From NCBI RefSeq assembly GCF_900128475.1, contig NZ_LT635833.1, positions 51,436-103,747 of the forward strand: a stretch of DNA of 52,312 bases. The letters run 5' to 3'. The notes beneath the pieces were generated by a model that saw only the letters and a program-made list of their open reading frames with translations, did not search any database and was not told where the DNA came from. Below, in pieces: positions 7,074-14,286 of this stretch; the stretch's first letter is position 1; every line of letters starts with the position of its first letter. The position numbers were made by a program, and so were the translations under genes. Source of the DNA: Mediterranea massiliensis (lineage in GTDB: Bacteria > Bacteroidota > Bacteroidia > Bacteroidales > Bacteroidaceae).

Positions 7074-8344
7074 TGTTTTTTAATCCACTCATAGACAGGG
7101 TCCACTCCCTGCCGATAATCGTCGAAAGTCATCGGGATGTGCACGTCGGGCACCAGCGTATCGACCTCTTCGTCCACGTTCTTGAAATACTTGGTGGAGT
7201 ATTGCACCTGCAGGCCCGAAGCGGGCAGGGTGAAGCTGCACACTTCGCCCAGATGGTTGGGCTTGCCGGAGGTTTCCTCTCCCACCCAGCAGGCACCCAA
7301 CAGGCGCTTGAAGTCCAGCGCATTCAGAATGGCGGACGAGAAGGTGGCCGCCCCCAGCACCACATAGACGCGGGGCGGATTGTCCACCCGATGCATGAAG
7401 TCGGCCAGCTTTTCAGCCAGACGGGTGCCCGGCTGCGAATTGCCGCCCCCATTGAAGCGGACATCCCACACCAGCCTGCTGACGGGCCGATGGCGGAGCG
7501 TGGCGAACACACTGTCCTCCAGCGCGGCAAACGAAGGCAGGCGGGAGGCTACCGACTTGTTGCCATTGGCTTCTTCCAGCTCCCTGCTCCAACACTTGTT
7601 GTACTGGATGTAGAGGAGGCTGTCCGCCGCCTCGTAGTGCAGGGTAAAAAGGGTACGGGCATTCCGATAGCAGAGGGGCAAGCCGCTCGGACGGAATGTA
7701 GCCAGCTGCCTGGGGTCTATGGGGCCGGACGTCAGCTCGTGTTCCTGCAGGCTGCCATCGGCTGAAGCCAGCTTGAGCGTGACGCGACCGTCCGACACGA
7801 ATCCGAAGTGTTCCAGCAGTTGGACGAAGCACAGGTAATTGGGCACCATCGTCTTGCGCACCGCCTCGTTGTCGGCCGAGAAGAGGGTGCCCAGGCTGTC
7901 GGCCACCACTTCGGCAGCAGTACCGTTCAGCTCCACCAACCGACAACCCAACATGGCTTCCTGCCCCACGGGAGCGGTAACGACGTACAAGCCATCGGCC
8001 ATCCACTTCAGGCCCAGGGGCAGCAGGCGGTTGCGGTCGAGCAGAGGGGTGAAGTTCAGGTTGGTGTGCAGGTCGCCGAAGGTGGCAATCCACTGCTGCA
8101 GCCCCAAGGCCATCTGCAGGTCGGACAACCCGTTGCGGCTCCGGCGTTTCCAGGCCTCAATACCTCGGTCGAAATCGGCCCGACTGCGGACGGTAAAGAA
8201 GTCGTAGTGCCGCTGGGGCAGCCATCGGGCCAGGGAGTCCAGGTCTCGTGACCAGTCTGTGCGGGCCACCGGCTGGGCTTCCACACCCAGCACCAGGCAG
8301 AGCATCGCCATCCATAATATCATCTGTCTTTTCATCATTTCCAT
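7070..8344 (-). CDS. Peptidase S41 (tail-specific/C-terminal processing protease-like)
   Basis: Read from the ATG at 8344 the protein has 424 residues and a clean signal peptide (MKRQMILWMAMLCL to VEAQ). An in-frame extension to 8398 would overlap the upstream gene and lacks conservation, so the shorter start is preferred; it lies 4 bp after the Arc-like stop. The C-terminal half shows S41 features: VWDVRFNGGGNS, then GAATFSSA around residue 336 (candidate nucleophile serine) and GEETSGKPNHLGE. Such enzymes cut exposed C-termini of periplasmic proteins. No PDZ domain is clear. Within this operon it may process envelope proteins; the substrate is unknown. Confidence 0.8.
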   Translation of the reverse strand: MEMMKRQMILWMAMLCLVLGVEAQPVARTDWSRDLDSLARWLPQRHYDFFTVRSRADFDRGIEAWKRRSRNGLSDLQMALGLQQWIATFGDLHTNLNFTPLLDRNRLLPLGLKWMADGLYVVTAPVGQEAMLGCRLVELNGTAAEVVADSLGTLFSADNEAVRKTMVPNYLCFVQLLEHFGFVSDGRVTLKLASADGSLQEHELTSGPIDPRQLATFRPSGLPLCYRNARTLFTLHYEAADSLLYIQYNKCWSRELEEANGNKSVASRLPSFAALEDSVFATLRHRPVSRLVWDVRFNGGGNSQPGTRLAEKLADFMHRVDNPPRVYVVLGAATFSSAILNALDFKRLLGACWVGEETSGKPNHLGEVCSFTLPASGLQVQYSTKYFKNVDEEVDTLVPDVHIPMTFDDYRQGVDPVYEWIKKQ

Positions 8345-8348
8345 CGTC

Positions 8349-8582
8349 TTATTCTTTTTCGGGAGTCTTGCCTTCCGCTTCGTCCGCGGGGTCCTCATCG
8401 GCCGGACGCTTCTTCGCCTCCTTCAGCCGCCCGCTCTTGCGCAGGGCCTCGTTGATGATCCACTGGAGCTGGCCGTTGGTGCTGCGGAACTCGTCGGCCG
8501 CCCACTTCTCGATGGCATCCATCGTGGCGGCGTCCACGCGCAGGACAAAACTCTTGGTTGTATTTTCTTTCTTCGTTGCCAC
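8349..8582 (-). CDS. Arc-like ribbon-helix-helix DNA-binding protein
   Basis: A 77-residue protein starting at GTG 8582 (VATKKENTTKSFVLRVD), about 35 bp after the hydrolase stop. A TTG start at 8621 would add 13 residues and overlap that stop; the GTG start is chosen because the family begins at this point. Residues 8-50 follow the Arc-type pattern: a short beta strand KSFVLRV, then two helices around MDAIEKWAADEFRSTNGQLQWIINEAL. The tail is acidic and Lys-rich. Homologues bind DNA as dimers of ribbons. In Bacteroidota this small protein is commonly found beside SPFH-protein genes, as here, so it may regulate the operon. Confidence 0.75.
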   Translation of the reverse strand: MATKKENTTKSFVLRVDAATMDAIEKWAADEFRSTNGQLQWIINEALRKSGRLKEAKKRPADEDPADEAEGKTPEKE

Positions 8583-8617
8583 TTTCTCTATACGTATTTT
8601 TACCAGACAAACAACAA

Positions 8618-9964
8618 TCAACGCACATCCCTGCCGCGGATGAAGCCGGCCACGTCGTCGGCCACGCAGGAGGGCACGGGGCGCGCCTCGTTATACTCCA
8701 GCGGGGTGGACTTGCCCTTGCCTTCCTGTAACAGGTGGTTCAGCGCGGGATAGGACTTGAGCTGCGCCTTGGGACGGGTGAGCAGGCCCATGAGCCACAG
8801 GCCGTAGTCCTGCATGGTGACCTGATAGTCGCGCTCGCCCTGAAGCACCAGCACGGGGCAGGTCAGCGCCGAGGCCACAGGCACGGCCTGGTAGGTTTGC
8901 AGAAATTCCCAATACCCTTTGGGCAGGCCCAAGGGCAGGGCGATGGTGTCGCTGAAGGCGGGCGTGCCCAGGCGCTTCACGTTGGCCACCTGCCGCTTCA
9001 GCTCGTCCAGCCGGGTGCGCGTCTGTTTGCTGGGCGTGGTCAGCGAGGCGAGGTATTCCGACTGCTCCACCAGCAGATCCTCGAAGAGACGGGCAGGTCC
9101 GGCCACGATGATGATGCCTGCCACCTGCGGCGAACGTTGGGCGATGCGCGGAGCCATCATGCCGCCCTGACTGTGGCCGAGGACAAAGACACTGTCGGCC
9201 GCCACCTGAGGCAGGCCGGCTGCCAGACGGACGGCCGAGAGGGCATCGTCCACCGTCTCCACATCCATGTCCAGCCGGCGGCCCTGCGGCACGCAATCGG
9301 CGCCATAGACCTTCGTGCGCTTGTCGTAGCGCAGGGTGGCAATGCCGCGGTAGGCCAGCAGCCAGGCCAGGTCGCGGAAGGGCTTGTTGGGGCCTATGGT
9401 CTCGTCGCGGTCGTTGGAACCCGAACCGTGTACCAGCACTACGCAGGGCACGCGCCGGCCCTCCTCCTTCAGGCGGGGCAGGGTCAGCGTGGCAGGCAGG
9501 CGGTAGCCGTCGGTCACCACCACGGTGTCGCGCTCTTCCATCAGCGTGCGGTCGAAGGCCACGGCAGGCGCTCCGGCAGGTTCGGGGGCAGGCACCACGC
9601 GAATGGTGTTCAGCCGCCCGTCGGCGTCGAAACCCACGAGCAGGCGCAGGCGGTAGCGTTCGAAGGTCAGGTCGCGGCGGCACAGCTCCACGCCCTGCAC
9701 GGCTTCCTGCGTCCAGGCTCCGGCCGACTGCAACGCGCCGAACTGACCCGTCAGCTGGCGCCAGGTGTCGGCAAACACGGCGGGCGAGAGCTGTCGCTGC
9801 GCCTCGTCGTTGAGGGCGGCATAGATGCTGTCGCCACGGCCTTCGACGAGGTGTTCATAGATGCGCTCCGCACGCGCCCGACGGTCGTCCTGCGCCCATC
9901 CCTTCAGGGCGTTTCCGCCCAACAGGAAGAGCAAAGCCCATATCGTAATCTTCCAATTATCCAT
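8618..9964 (-). CDS. Exported alpha/beta hydrolase with N-terminal DUF3887-like domain
   Basis: A 448-residue protein with a signal peptide (to about residue 24, GWAQ). An N-terminal helical domain (about 25-125) resembles DUF3887 (ERIYEHLVEGRGDSIYAAL). The hydrolase fold follows: oxyanion motif HGSGSNDRDE, nucleophile elbow GHSQGG with Ser265, acid Asp379 (GERDYQV) and His410 (NHLL). All three catalytic residues are in place, so it is likely an active esterase or acyl hydrolase of the periplasm; substrate unknown. The first codons (MDNW) come from the heptamer repeat at 9952-9986. It lies between a small membrane protein and the Arc-like gene. Confidence 0.85.
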   Translation of the reverse strand: MDNWKITIWALLFLLGGNALKGWAQDDRRARAERIYEHLVEGRGDSIYAALNDEAQRQLSPAVFADTWRQLTGQFGALQSAGAWTQEAVQGVELCRRDLTFERYRLRLLVGFDADGRLNTIRVVPAPEPAGAPAVAFDRTLMEERDTVVVTDGYRLPATLTLPRLKEEGRRVPCVVLVHGSGSNDRDETIGPNKPFRDLAWLLAYRGIATLRYDKRTKVYGADCVPQGRRLDMDVETVDDALSAVRLAAGLPQVAADSVFVLGHSQGGMMAPRIAQRSPQVAGIIIVAGPARLFEDLLVEQSEYLASLTTPSKQTRTRLDELKRQVANVKRLGTPAFSDTIALPLGLPKGYWEFLQTYQAVPVASALTCPVLVLQGERDYQVTMQDYGLWLMGLLTRPKAQLKSYPALNHLLQEGKGKSTPLEYNEARPVPSCVADDVAGFIRGRDVR

Positions 9965-9986
9965 TGTCCATTATCAATTATCCGTT
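9952..9986. repeat. Heptamer tandem repeat, CAATTAT/CCATTGT type
   Basis: Five 7-bp units (CAATTAT, CCATTGT, CCATTAT, CAATTAT, CCGTTGT) fill the short gap between the hydrolase start and the next gene's stop, and extend into both coding ends. The same style of repeat, with related units, lies at 14208-14282. Confidence 0.7.
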
Positions 9987-10490
9987 GTTCTTCAGCCAAC
10001 GGCTGTAATAGTAATAATCCAGGTAATACTTCAGCGCGCCGCCCACAAAGGCCAGCGCCACAATCATCAGGTTGCGCAGACGGAAGCGGTCGGCCCATAC
10101 GGCAACATCGAAGCCTTCCACCGCCCACTCTATCAGGTCGAAGACGAGCGTCACCCCTACCACCACCAGCGCATACACGCCGCCGGTGAAGAGCACGAAG
10201 AGGGGCTTGTTGCGCAGGTAGAGGCGGTGCGTCAGGTTGCCCACCACGATGTGCCTCGTCTCCACACGCGGACGGCAATAGAGGTAAACACCCCGCAGGG
10301 CGATGAGCACGCCCACCAGCATGAAGACGGCAATCATCCAAAGGTTGCCCTTGTCCATCAGCAGCCAGTCGCGGCCGAGTATCCAGGCAAACACCAGCGC
10401 GATGAACACCCCCACTCCGATGCCGGAGCCGGCCGTCAGGCGGGTGCTGCACTGATAGATTACTTCACTGCCACTATTAAATCCTATCAT
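9978..10490 (-). CDS. Small integral membrane protein, function unknown
   Basis: A 170-residue protein with four predicted helices: two near the N-terminus (about 23-40 and 48-66), a cytoplasmic-looking RVETRHIVVGNLTHRLYLRNK segment, then two more (about 95-118 and 138-155). It ends with a Tyr-rich DYYYYSRWLKNNG tail. No family is recognised. It is second in the SPFH operon, 93 bp after the SPFH stop, and ends 14 bp before the hydrolase ATG. Role unknown; location suggests an accessory to the SPFH protein. Confidence 0.65.
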   Translation of the reverse strand: MIGFNSGSEVIYQCSTRLTAGSGIGVGVFIALVFAWILGRDWLLMDKGNLWMIAVFMLVGVLIALRGVYLYCRPRVETRHIVVGNLTHRLYLRNKPLFVLFTGGVYALVVVGVTLVFDLIEWAVEGFDVAVWADRFRLRNLMIVALAFVGGALKYYLDYYYYSRWLKNNG

Positions 10491-10506
10491 ATATATCCTG
10501 TTTTTT

Positions 10507-10556
10507 GACAGAAGAACAAAAAAGACAAAATATTTGTGCTTATGTTCTTGTGTCTG
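10507..10556. repeat. Inverted repeat with GACAGAAGAACAAAA arm
   Basis: The left half GACAGAAGAACAAAA is mirrored, with mismatches, by the right half ending GTTCTTGTGTCTG. The same 15-mer starts the element at 42302-42378, showing that it is dispersed. It lies in the gap between the SPFH gene and the following membrane-protein gene. Confidence 0.65.
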
Positions 10557-10583
10557 AATCCGTTCGCCTGTCCGAGCACACCA

Positions 10584-11549
10584 TTAATGGTTCAGCGTCC
10601 CCGTATTCACCACCGGCTGGGCAGCCTCGTCGGCACAGAGCACCACGAGCAGGTTGCTCACCATGGCCGCCTTCTTCTCTTCGTCCAGCTCCACGATTTC
10701 GTCCTTCGAGAGCTTGTCCAGCGCCATGTGGACCATCGACACGGCCCCTTCGACAATCTTCTCGCGGGCACTGATGATGGCCGACGCCTGCTGGCGGCGC
10801 AGCATCACGGCCGCAATCTCGGGCGCATAGGCCAGGTAGTTGATGCGGGCTTCCAGCACCTCGATGCCCGCCATGGCCAGGCGCTCGTTGAGCTTCTGCT
10901 CCAGCTGGTCGTTGATTTCCTCACCGCCCGAGCGGAGGGTCAGTTCGCCGTCGGCGCCCTCGTTGTCGTCGTAGGCATACTGCCCGGCCACCTGGCGCAG
11001 GGCGGCGTCGCTCTGAATCTTCACGAAGTTCTCGAAGGCGTTCATGCGGTTGGCCACGGCGTTGCCCATGTTCACCGCCTTGCCGTCGCTCGACGTGGTA
11101 CCCGCGCTGGCCATGGTCTGCGAGTCGATTTCGAACATCGCCTTGTACGTGTCCTTCAGCCGCCACACCAGCACGAGGCCTATCAGCACGGGGTTACCTA
11201 TCTTGTCGTTCACCTTGATGGGCTCCACATCGAGGTTGCGTGCACGCAGCGACAGCTTCTTGGCCTCCATGAAGGGGTTCACCCAGAAGAAGCCCGTCTC
11301 GCGGAACGTCCCCTTATACCGACCGAAGAACACCATGGCCCGCGCCTCGTTGGGCTCCAGCATCATGTAGCCGCAGTTCAGGATAATCCACAGCACGGAC
11401 ATCACCGCTCCCAGCACATAGAGCAGCACGCCGCCCGCCACGAAGCACCACACCGTGGCACCCGCCCACACAAACAGGAAGAGGAACAGGGCCAGGAAGC
11501 CGTTCATCTTAAAACCTTTGAAATTCATTTCTTTTGTTTCCATACGCAT
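10584..11549 (-). CDS. SPFH/Band 7 (stomatin-prohibitin-like) membrane protein
   Basis: A 321-residue protein with two adjacent N-terminal hydrophobic segments (about 14-36 and 38-60), then an SPFH domain: EPNEARAMVFFGRYKGTFRETGFFWVNPF, KLSLRARNLDVEPIKVNDKIGNPVLIGLVLVWRL and EVLEARINYLAYAPEIAAVMLRRQQASAIISAREKIVEGAV. SPFH proteins form oligomeric rings in membrane microdomains and often partner proteases. The gene leads an operon that contains an S41 protease, a hydrolase and two small membrane proteins, consistent with membrane quality control; the partnership is inferred. Several in-frame ATGs are close together (11549, 11543, 11528); the first is used. A good promoter lies at 11579-11609. 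Confidence 0.88.
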   Translation of the reverse strand: MRMETKEMNFKGFKMNGFLALFLFLFVWAGATVWCFVAGGVLLYVLGAVMSVLWIILNCGYMMLEPNEARAMVFFGRYKGTFRETGFFWVNPFMEAKKLSLRARNLDVEPIKVNDKIGNPVLIGLVLVWRLKDTYKAMFEIDSQTMASAGTTSSDGKAVNMGNAVANRMNAFENFVKIQSDAALRQVAGQYAYDDNEGADGELTLRSGGEEINDQLEQKLNERLAMAGIEVLEARINYLAYAPEIAAVMLRRQQASAIISAREKIVEGAVSMVHMALDKLSKDEIVELDEEKKAAMVSNLLVVLCADEAAQPVVNTGTLNH

Positions 11550-11578
11550 TGTTTTAAAGTGATATCATTTTAATATCG

Positions 11579-11609
11579 CAAAGATATGTATTTATTTTGA
11601 ATTATGCAA
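11579..11609 (-). promoter_or_regulatory. Promoter of the SPFH operon
   Basis: TATCTTTG (11586-11579, minus strand) with TTG (11609-11607) upstream and a 20-nt spacer matches the Bacteroidota consensus. The leader to the first ATG would be about 25 nt. Confidence 0.78.
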
Positions 11610-11676
11610 GAGCTTCCGCCCCGTTTTTTCATCGGCCGTCCACGTGTCTGCTGAATTCAGGAAAGACACCCCGTCC

Positions 11677-11833
11677 ATGACAGATGACAGATGACAGTTT
11701 CCGAATTTCAATTTTCGAGAGCGCGCTTACAACTTTTATATTATATATATAAATATATATATATAATATAAACTATAATTAACACATTCTCCCGCAAATC
11801 GATTTTCATAAACTGTCATCTGTCATCTGTCAT
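11677..11833. repeat. 157-bp double palindrome: heptamer arms around an AT-only core
   Basis: Outer arms 11677-11700 and 11810-11833 are perfect 24-bp inverted copies built of tandem GACAGAT heptamers. At the centre, 11735-11751 and 11756-11772 form a perfect 17-bp stem of A and T only with a 4-nt loop. Between arms and core the flanks are unmatched. No coding frame crosses it. Confidence 0.88.
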
Positions 11834-12268
11834 TACGATATTTCCGTAAACATGAAAACGGATTGATTATCAGCTGATTGCATTTTTCACTTGCAAAATC
11901 AACTGTCACAGCAGCCATCCGCGGGAAGCAGAAAACTGCCGTCCCCTCCGCAGTTTTTTGCCTGAAAAGAGAAAATTCCGCCCGGCATCGAAGCACAACG
12001 AGCCAGCCCGCAGACAGGCCGACCGCACCCGCCGGCCCGAACAAAAACGGGAAAACACCGCCGCGGCTATCGGAAAGCACCGCTTTCCGCCCTGCAAATC
12101 AGTGCGTTAGTTTTATTAACAGTAAATTCCCGTTTTGTTAACAGATTTTCACAAGAAATCGATACCCCATTTTTGGCCGTACGCCACCGAAGCCGTACCT
12201 TTGCTACACAGGCACGGGGAAAAGCCGCATCGCCACCACGGAAGGGGATTCAAAAAAAGACCAGCACC
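11834..12268. other. Gene-poor gap between SPFH operon and flippase-like gene
   Basis: I see no convincing gene: the open frames here lack family features. It holds a hairpin with a short T-run on the plus strand (AAAACTGC 11932-11939 with GCAGTTTT 11950-11957), two TTAACAG copies near 12117 and 12138, and an orphan plus-strand promoter (12172-12203). Confidence 0.5.
12172..12203 (+). promoter_or_regulatory. Orphan promoter pointing into the 3' end of a convergent gene
   Basis: TTTG (12172-12175), a 20-nt spacer and TACCTTTG (12196-12203) make an exact Bacteroidota promoter. No plus-strand gene follows; a transcript from about 12209 would run antisense into the flippase-like gene, whose stop is at 12269. 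Confidence 0.55.
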
Positions 12269-13393
12269 CTACCCTTTCCGTCCGCCCAGCACCAGATGCA
12301 GCCATCCCCAGAGGCCGAGGACGATGACGAGCAGCGTCTGGATGCCATGGACCAGGAGGGCAAAGAGAGACGCATCGGCCGACGAAACGCCGTAGAGCAT
12401 CATCATGGTGATGACGGCGAAGTGCCACGGGCCGGCACCGTTGGGCGTGGGCACAATGACGGCGAACGTGCCCGCCACGAACATCACCAGCCCCGCCTGC
12501 ACACCCAGGCCCTCGCTGAAGGGGAAGCAGTAGAACGTGAGGTAGAAATGGAGGAAGTAACAGAGCCACATCAGCACCGTGTGGAGCAGGAAGAGGGGGA
12601 CGTTCCGCACCCGGCGCAGCGACATGACGCCCTGCCACACGTCGAGCACCACGCCACGCACCCGCTCGAAGAACGACAGCACGCGCACCAGCCACACGGC
12701 CAGCACCAGCACGCCCACCACGCAGAACAGGGCCACGTAGAACCAGGGCGACGTGAGCAGATGGACCAGCGACGGTATCTTGGTGCCCGTCTGGCGGAAG
12801 AAGGTGAGGAACACGGGCAGCTCGAGCACCAGCGTGACGCCCGCCAGGAACAGCATGCAGAGGGTGTCGACCAGCCGCTCGGTGACCACCGTGCCCAGCG
12901 ACTTGGAGAAAGGCACGCCCTCGTAGCGCGAGAGCACGCCGCAACGCGACACCTCGCCCACACGGGGGATGACGAGGCTCGTGGCATAGGACAGGTAGAT
13001 GGCATCCACCAGACGCGACGCGCGCGGACGGTAGCCCAGCGGCTCCAGCGTCTGGCGCCAGCGCATGGCCCGCTCCACATGGCTCCACACGCCGAAGAAG
13101 AGCGACAGCGCCATCCAGTCCCAGCGGATGCCGTGGCGCAGCACACGGGCCGCCTGCGCGAAGTCGAAGTCGCGGTACACCCAGTAGAGGATGAAGCCGC
13201 CCAGCAGCAGGGGCAGCGCCACCTTGAGCAGGTTCCTGAACCACGAACGGAGGCCGAAGAGAGAGGGACGGGCATCCTCCGAAGGCGTCACGCCACGCTC
13301 CGCCCCGCCCTGCGGGTTTCCGCAAAGCTCTTCCTTCTTCACTTTTCGCGCTCCATTCATTAAATTCTTCATTCTTCCTTCTTCATTCTTCAT
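12269..13393 (-). CDS. Flippase-like membrane protein (lysylphosphatidylglycerol synthase TM family)
   Basis: A polytopic protein of up to 374 residues, with about seven or eight helices from residue 53 on and the family motifs RWRQTLEPLGYRP, SYATSLVIPRVGEVSRCGVL and PTPNGAGPWHF. This matches the LPG_synthase_TM/UPF0104 family (PF03706), often called flippase-like. The catalytic MprF domain is absent, so lipid transport or flipping is more likely than synthesis. The first ten codons (MKNEEGRMKN) lie in a heptamer repeat and the next 35 or so are unlike a membrane protein's start, so the true start may be later (e.g. the ATG giving MNGARK). It is divergent from rsmA. Confidence 0.82.
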   Translation of the reverse strand: MKNEEGRMKNLMNGARKVKKEELCGNPQGGAERGVTPSEDARPSLFGLRSWFRNLLKVALPLLLGGFILYWVYRDFDFAQAARVLRHGIRWDWMALSLFFGVWSHVERAMRWRQTLEPLGYRPRASRLVDAIYLSYATSLVIPRVGEVSRCGVLSRYEGVPFSKSLGTVVTERLVDTLCMLFLAGVTLVLELPVFLTFFRQTGTKIPSLVHLLTSPWFYVALFCVVGVLVLAVWLVRVLSFFERVRGVVLDVWQGVMSLRRVRNVPLFLLHTVLMWLCYFLHFYLTFYCFPFSEGLGVQAGLVMFVAGTFAVIVPTPNGAGPWHFAVITMMMLYGVSSADASLFALLVHGIQTLLVIVLGLWGWLHLVLGGRKG

Positions 13394-13394
13394 T
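13364..13394. repeat. ATTCTTC heptamer array
   Basis: Four to five 7-bp units (ATTCTTC, ATTCTTC, CTTCTTC, ATTCTTC, ATT) lie over the predicted start of the flippase-like gene. The same unit recurs at 23597, 48727, 48852, 49955 and 50034. Confidence 0.75.
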
Positions 13395-13403
13395 AAAAAG
13401 AAC

Positions 13404-13425
13404 TACCTTTGTGGGGCACAAAAGT
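13404..13425. promoter_or_regulatory. Overlapping divergent -7 boxes for rsmA and the flippase-like gene
   Basis: TACCTTTG (13404-13411, plus strand) points to rsmA, and TACTTTTG (13425-13418, minus strand) points to the flippase-like gene. Neither has a clear TTTG at the best distance, so these are -7 matches only. Confidence 0.45.
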
Positions 13426-13442
13426 AACAATAAACTTGCAAT

Positions 13443-14234
13443 ATGAGATTGGTAAAGCCTAAAAAGTTTCTGGGCCAGCACTTCCTGAAAGACCTGAAGG
13501 TGGCGCGGGACATCGCCGACACGGTGGATGCCTGCCCCGACCTGCCCATCCTCGAAGTGGGCCCCGGCATGGGCGTGCTCACCCAGTTCCTCCTGCCCAA
13601 GGGCCGCGAGCTGAAGGTGGTGGAGGTGGACTACGAGTCGGTGGCCTACCTGCGCGAAGCCTACCCCCAGCTGGAGGAACACATCATCGAGGACGACTTC
13701 CTGAAGATGAACCTGACGCGGCTTTTCGGCGGAAGGCCCTTCGTGCTGACAGGCAACTATCCCTACAACATATCGAGCCAGATCTTCTTCAAGATGCTGG
13801 ACAACAAGGACCTGATACCCTGCTGCACGGGCATGATACAGAAGGAGGTGGCCGAACGCATGGCCGCAGGGCCGGGCAGCAAGACGTATGGCATCCTGAG
13901 CGTGCTCGTCCAGGCGTGGTACCGCGTGGAATACCTCTTCACCGTCCACGAGAACGTGTTCAACCCGCCGCCCAAGGTGAAGAGCGCCGTCATCCGCATG
14001 ACGCGCAACGACACCCGCGACCTGGGGTGCGACGAACAGCTCTTCAAGCAGGTGGTGAAGACCACCTTCAACCAGCGGCGCAAGACGCTGCGCAACTCCA
14101 TCAAGCCCCTCGTGGGCAAGGACTGCCCCCTGACGCAGGACGCCCTCTTCGACCGGCGGCCCGAACAGCTGTCCGTGCAGGAGTTCGTGGAGCTGACAAA
14201 CTTAGTAAATGGAAATTTGAAAATGGAAAATTGA
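13443..14234 (+). CDS. rsmA: 16S rRNA (adenine1518/1519-N6)-dimethyltransferase
   Basis: A 263-residue enzyme that dimethylates two adjacent adenines in the 3' hairpin of 16S rRNA during small-subunit assembly. Visible motifs are the start VKPKKFLGQHFLKD, the SAM-binding EVGPGMGVLTQFL (about residues 38-50) and the catalytic NYPYNIS (about 104-110), then the RRKTLRNSIKP substrate-binding region. Length and order are normal (synonym ksgA). The last eight or so residues (NGNLKMEN) derive from the heptamer repeat at 14208-14282. mgtE follows at 52 bp, a common pairing in this group. Confidence 0.96.
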   Translation: MRLVKPKKFLGQHFLKDLKVARDIADTVDACPDLPILEVGPGMGVLTQFLLPKGRELKVVEVDYESVAYLREAYPQLEEHIIEDDFLKMNLTRLFGGRPFVLTGNYPYNISSQIFFKMLDNKDLIPCCTGMIQKEVAERMAAGPGSKTYGILSVLVQAWYRVEYLFTVHENVFNPPPKVKSAVIRMTRNDTRDLGCDEQLFKQVVKTTFNQRRKTLRNSIKPLVGKDCPLTQDALFDRRPEQLSVQEFVELTNLVNGNLKMEN

Positions 14235-14282
14235 GAATTATCCATTATCCACTTTCAATTATCAATTTTCAATTCTCAATTA
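14208..14282. repeat. Heptamer repeat, AATTGAG/CAATTTT type, partly inverted
   Basis: The left part has units such as AAATTGA and GAATTAT; the right part has CAATTAT, CAATTTT, CAATTCT, CAATT. The two carry inverted AATTGAGAATT versus AATTCTCAATT cores. It supplies the C-terminal codons of rsmA and runs to within 5 bp of the mgtE start. Confidence 0.7.
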
Positions 14283-14286
14283 AAAA

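Noticed and set aside
11823..12141. Two small open frames in the gap after the SPFH promoter
   Set aside because: No ribosome-binding site, promoter or recognisable domain; both overlap on opposite strands.
12173..13363. Long plus-strand open frame of 396 codons
   Set aside because: It is the antisense of the flippase-like gene; its His/Gln/Arg-rich composition is typical of a GC-rich shadow frame.
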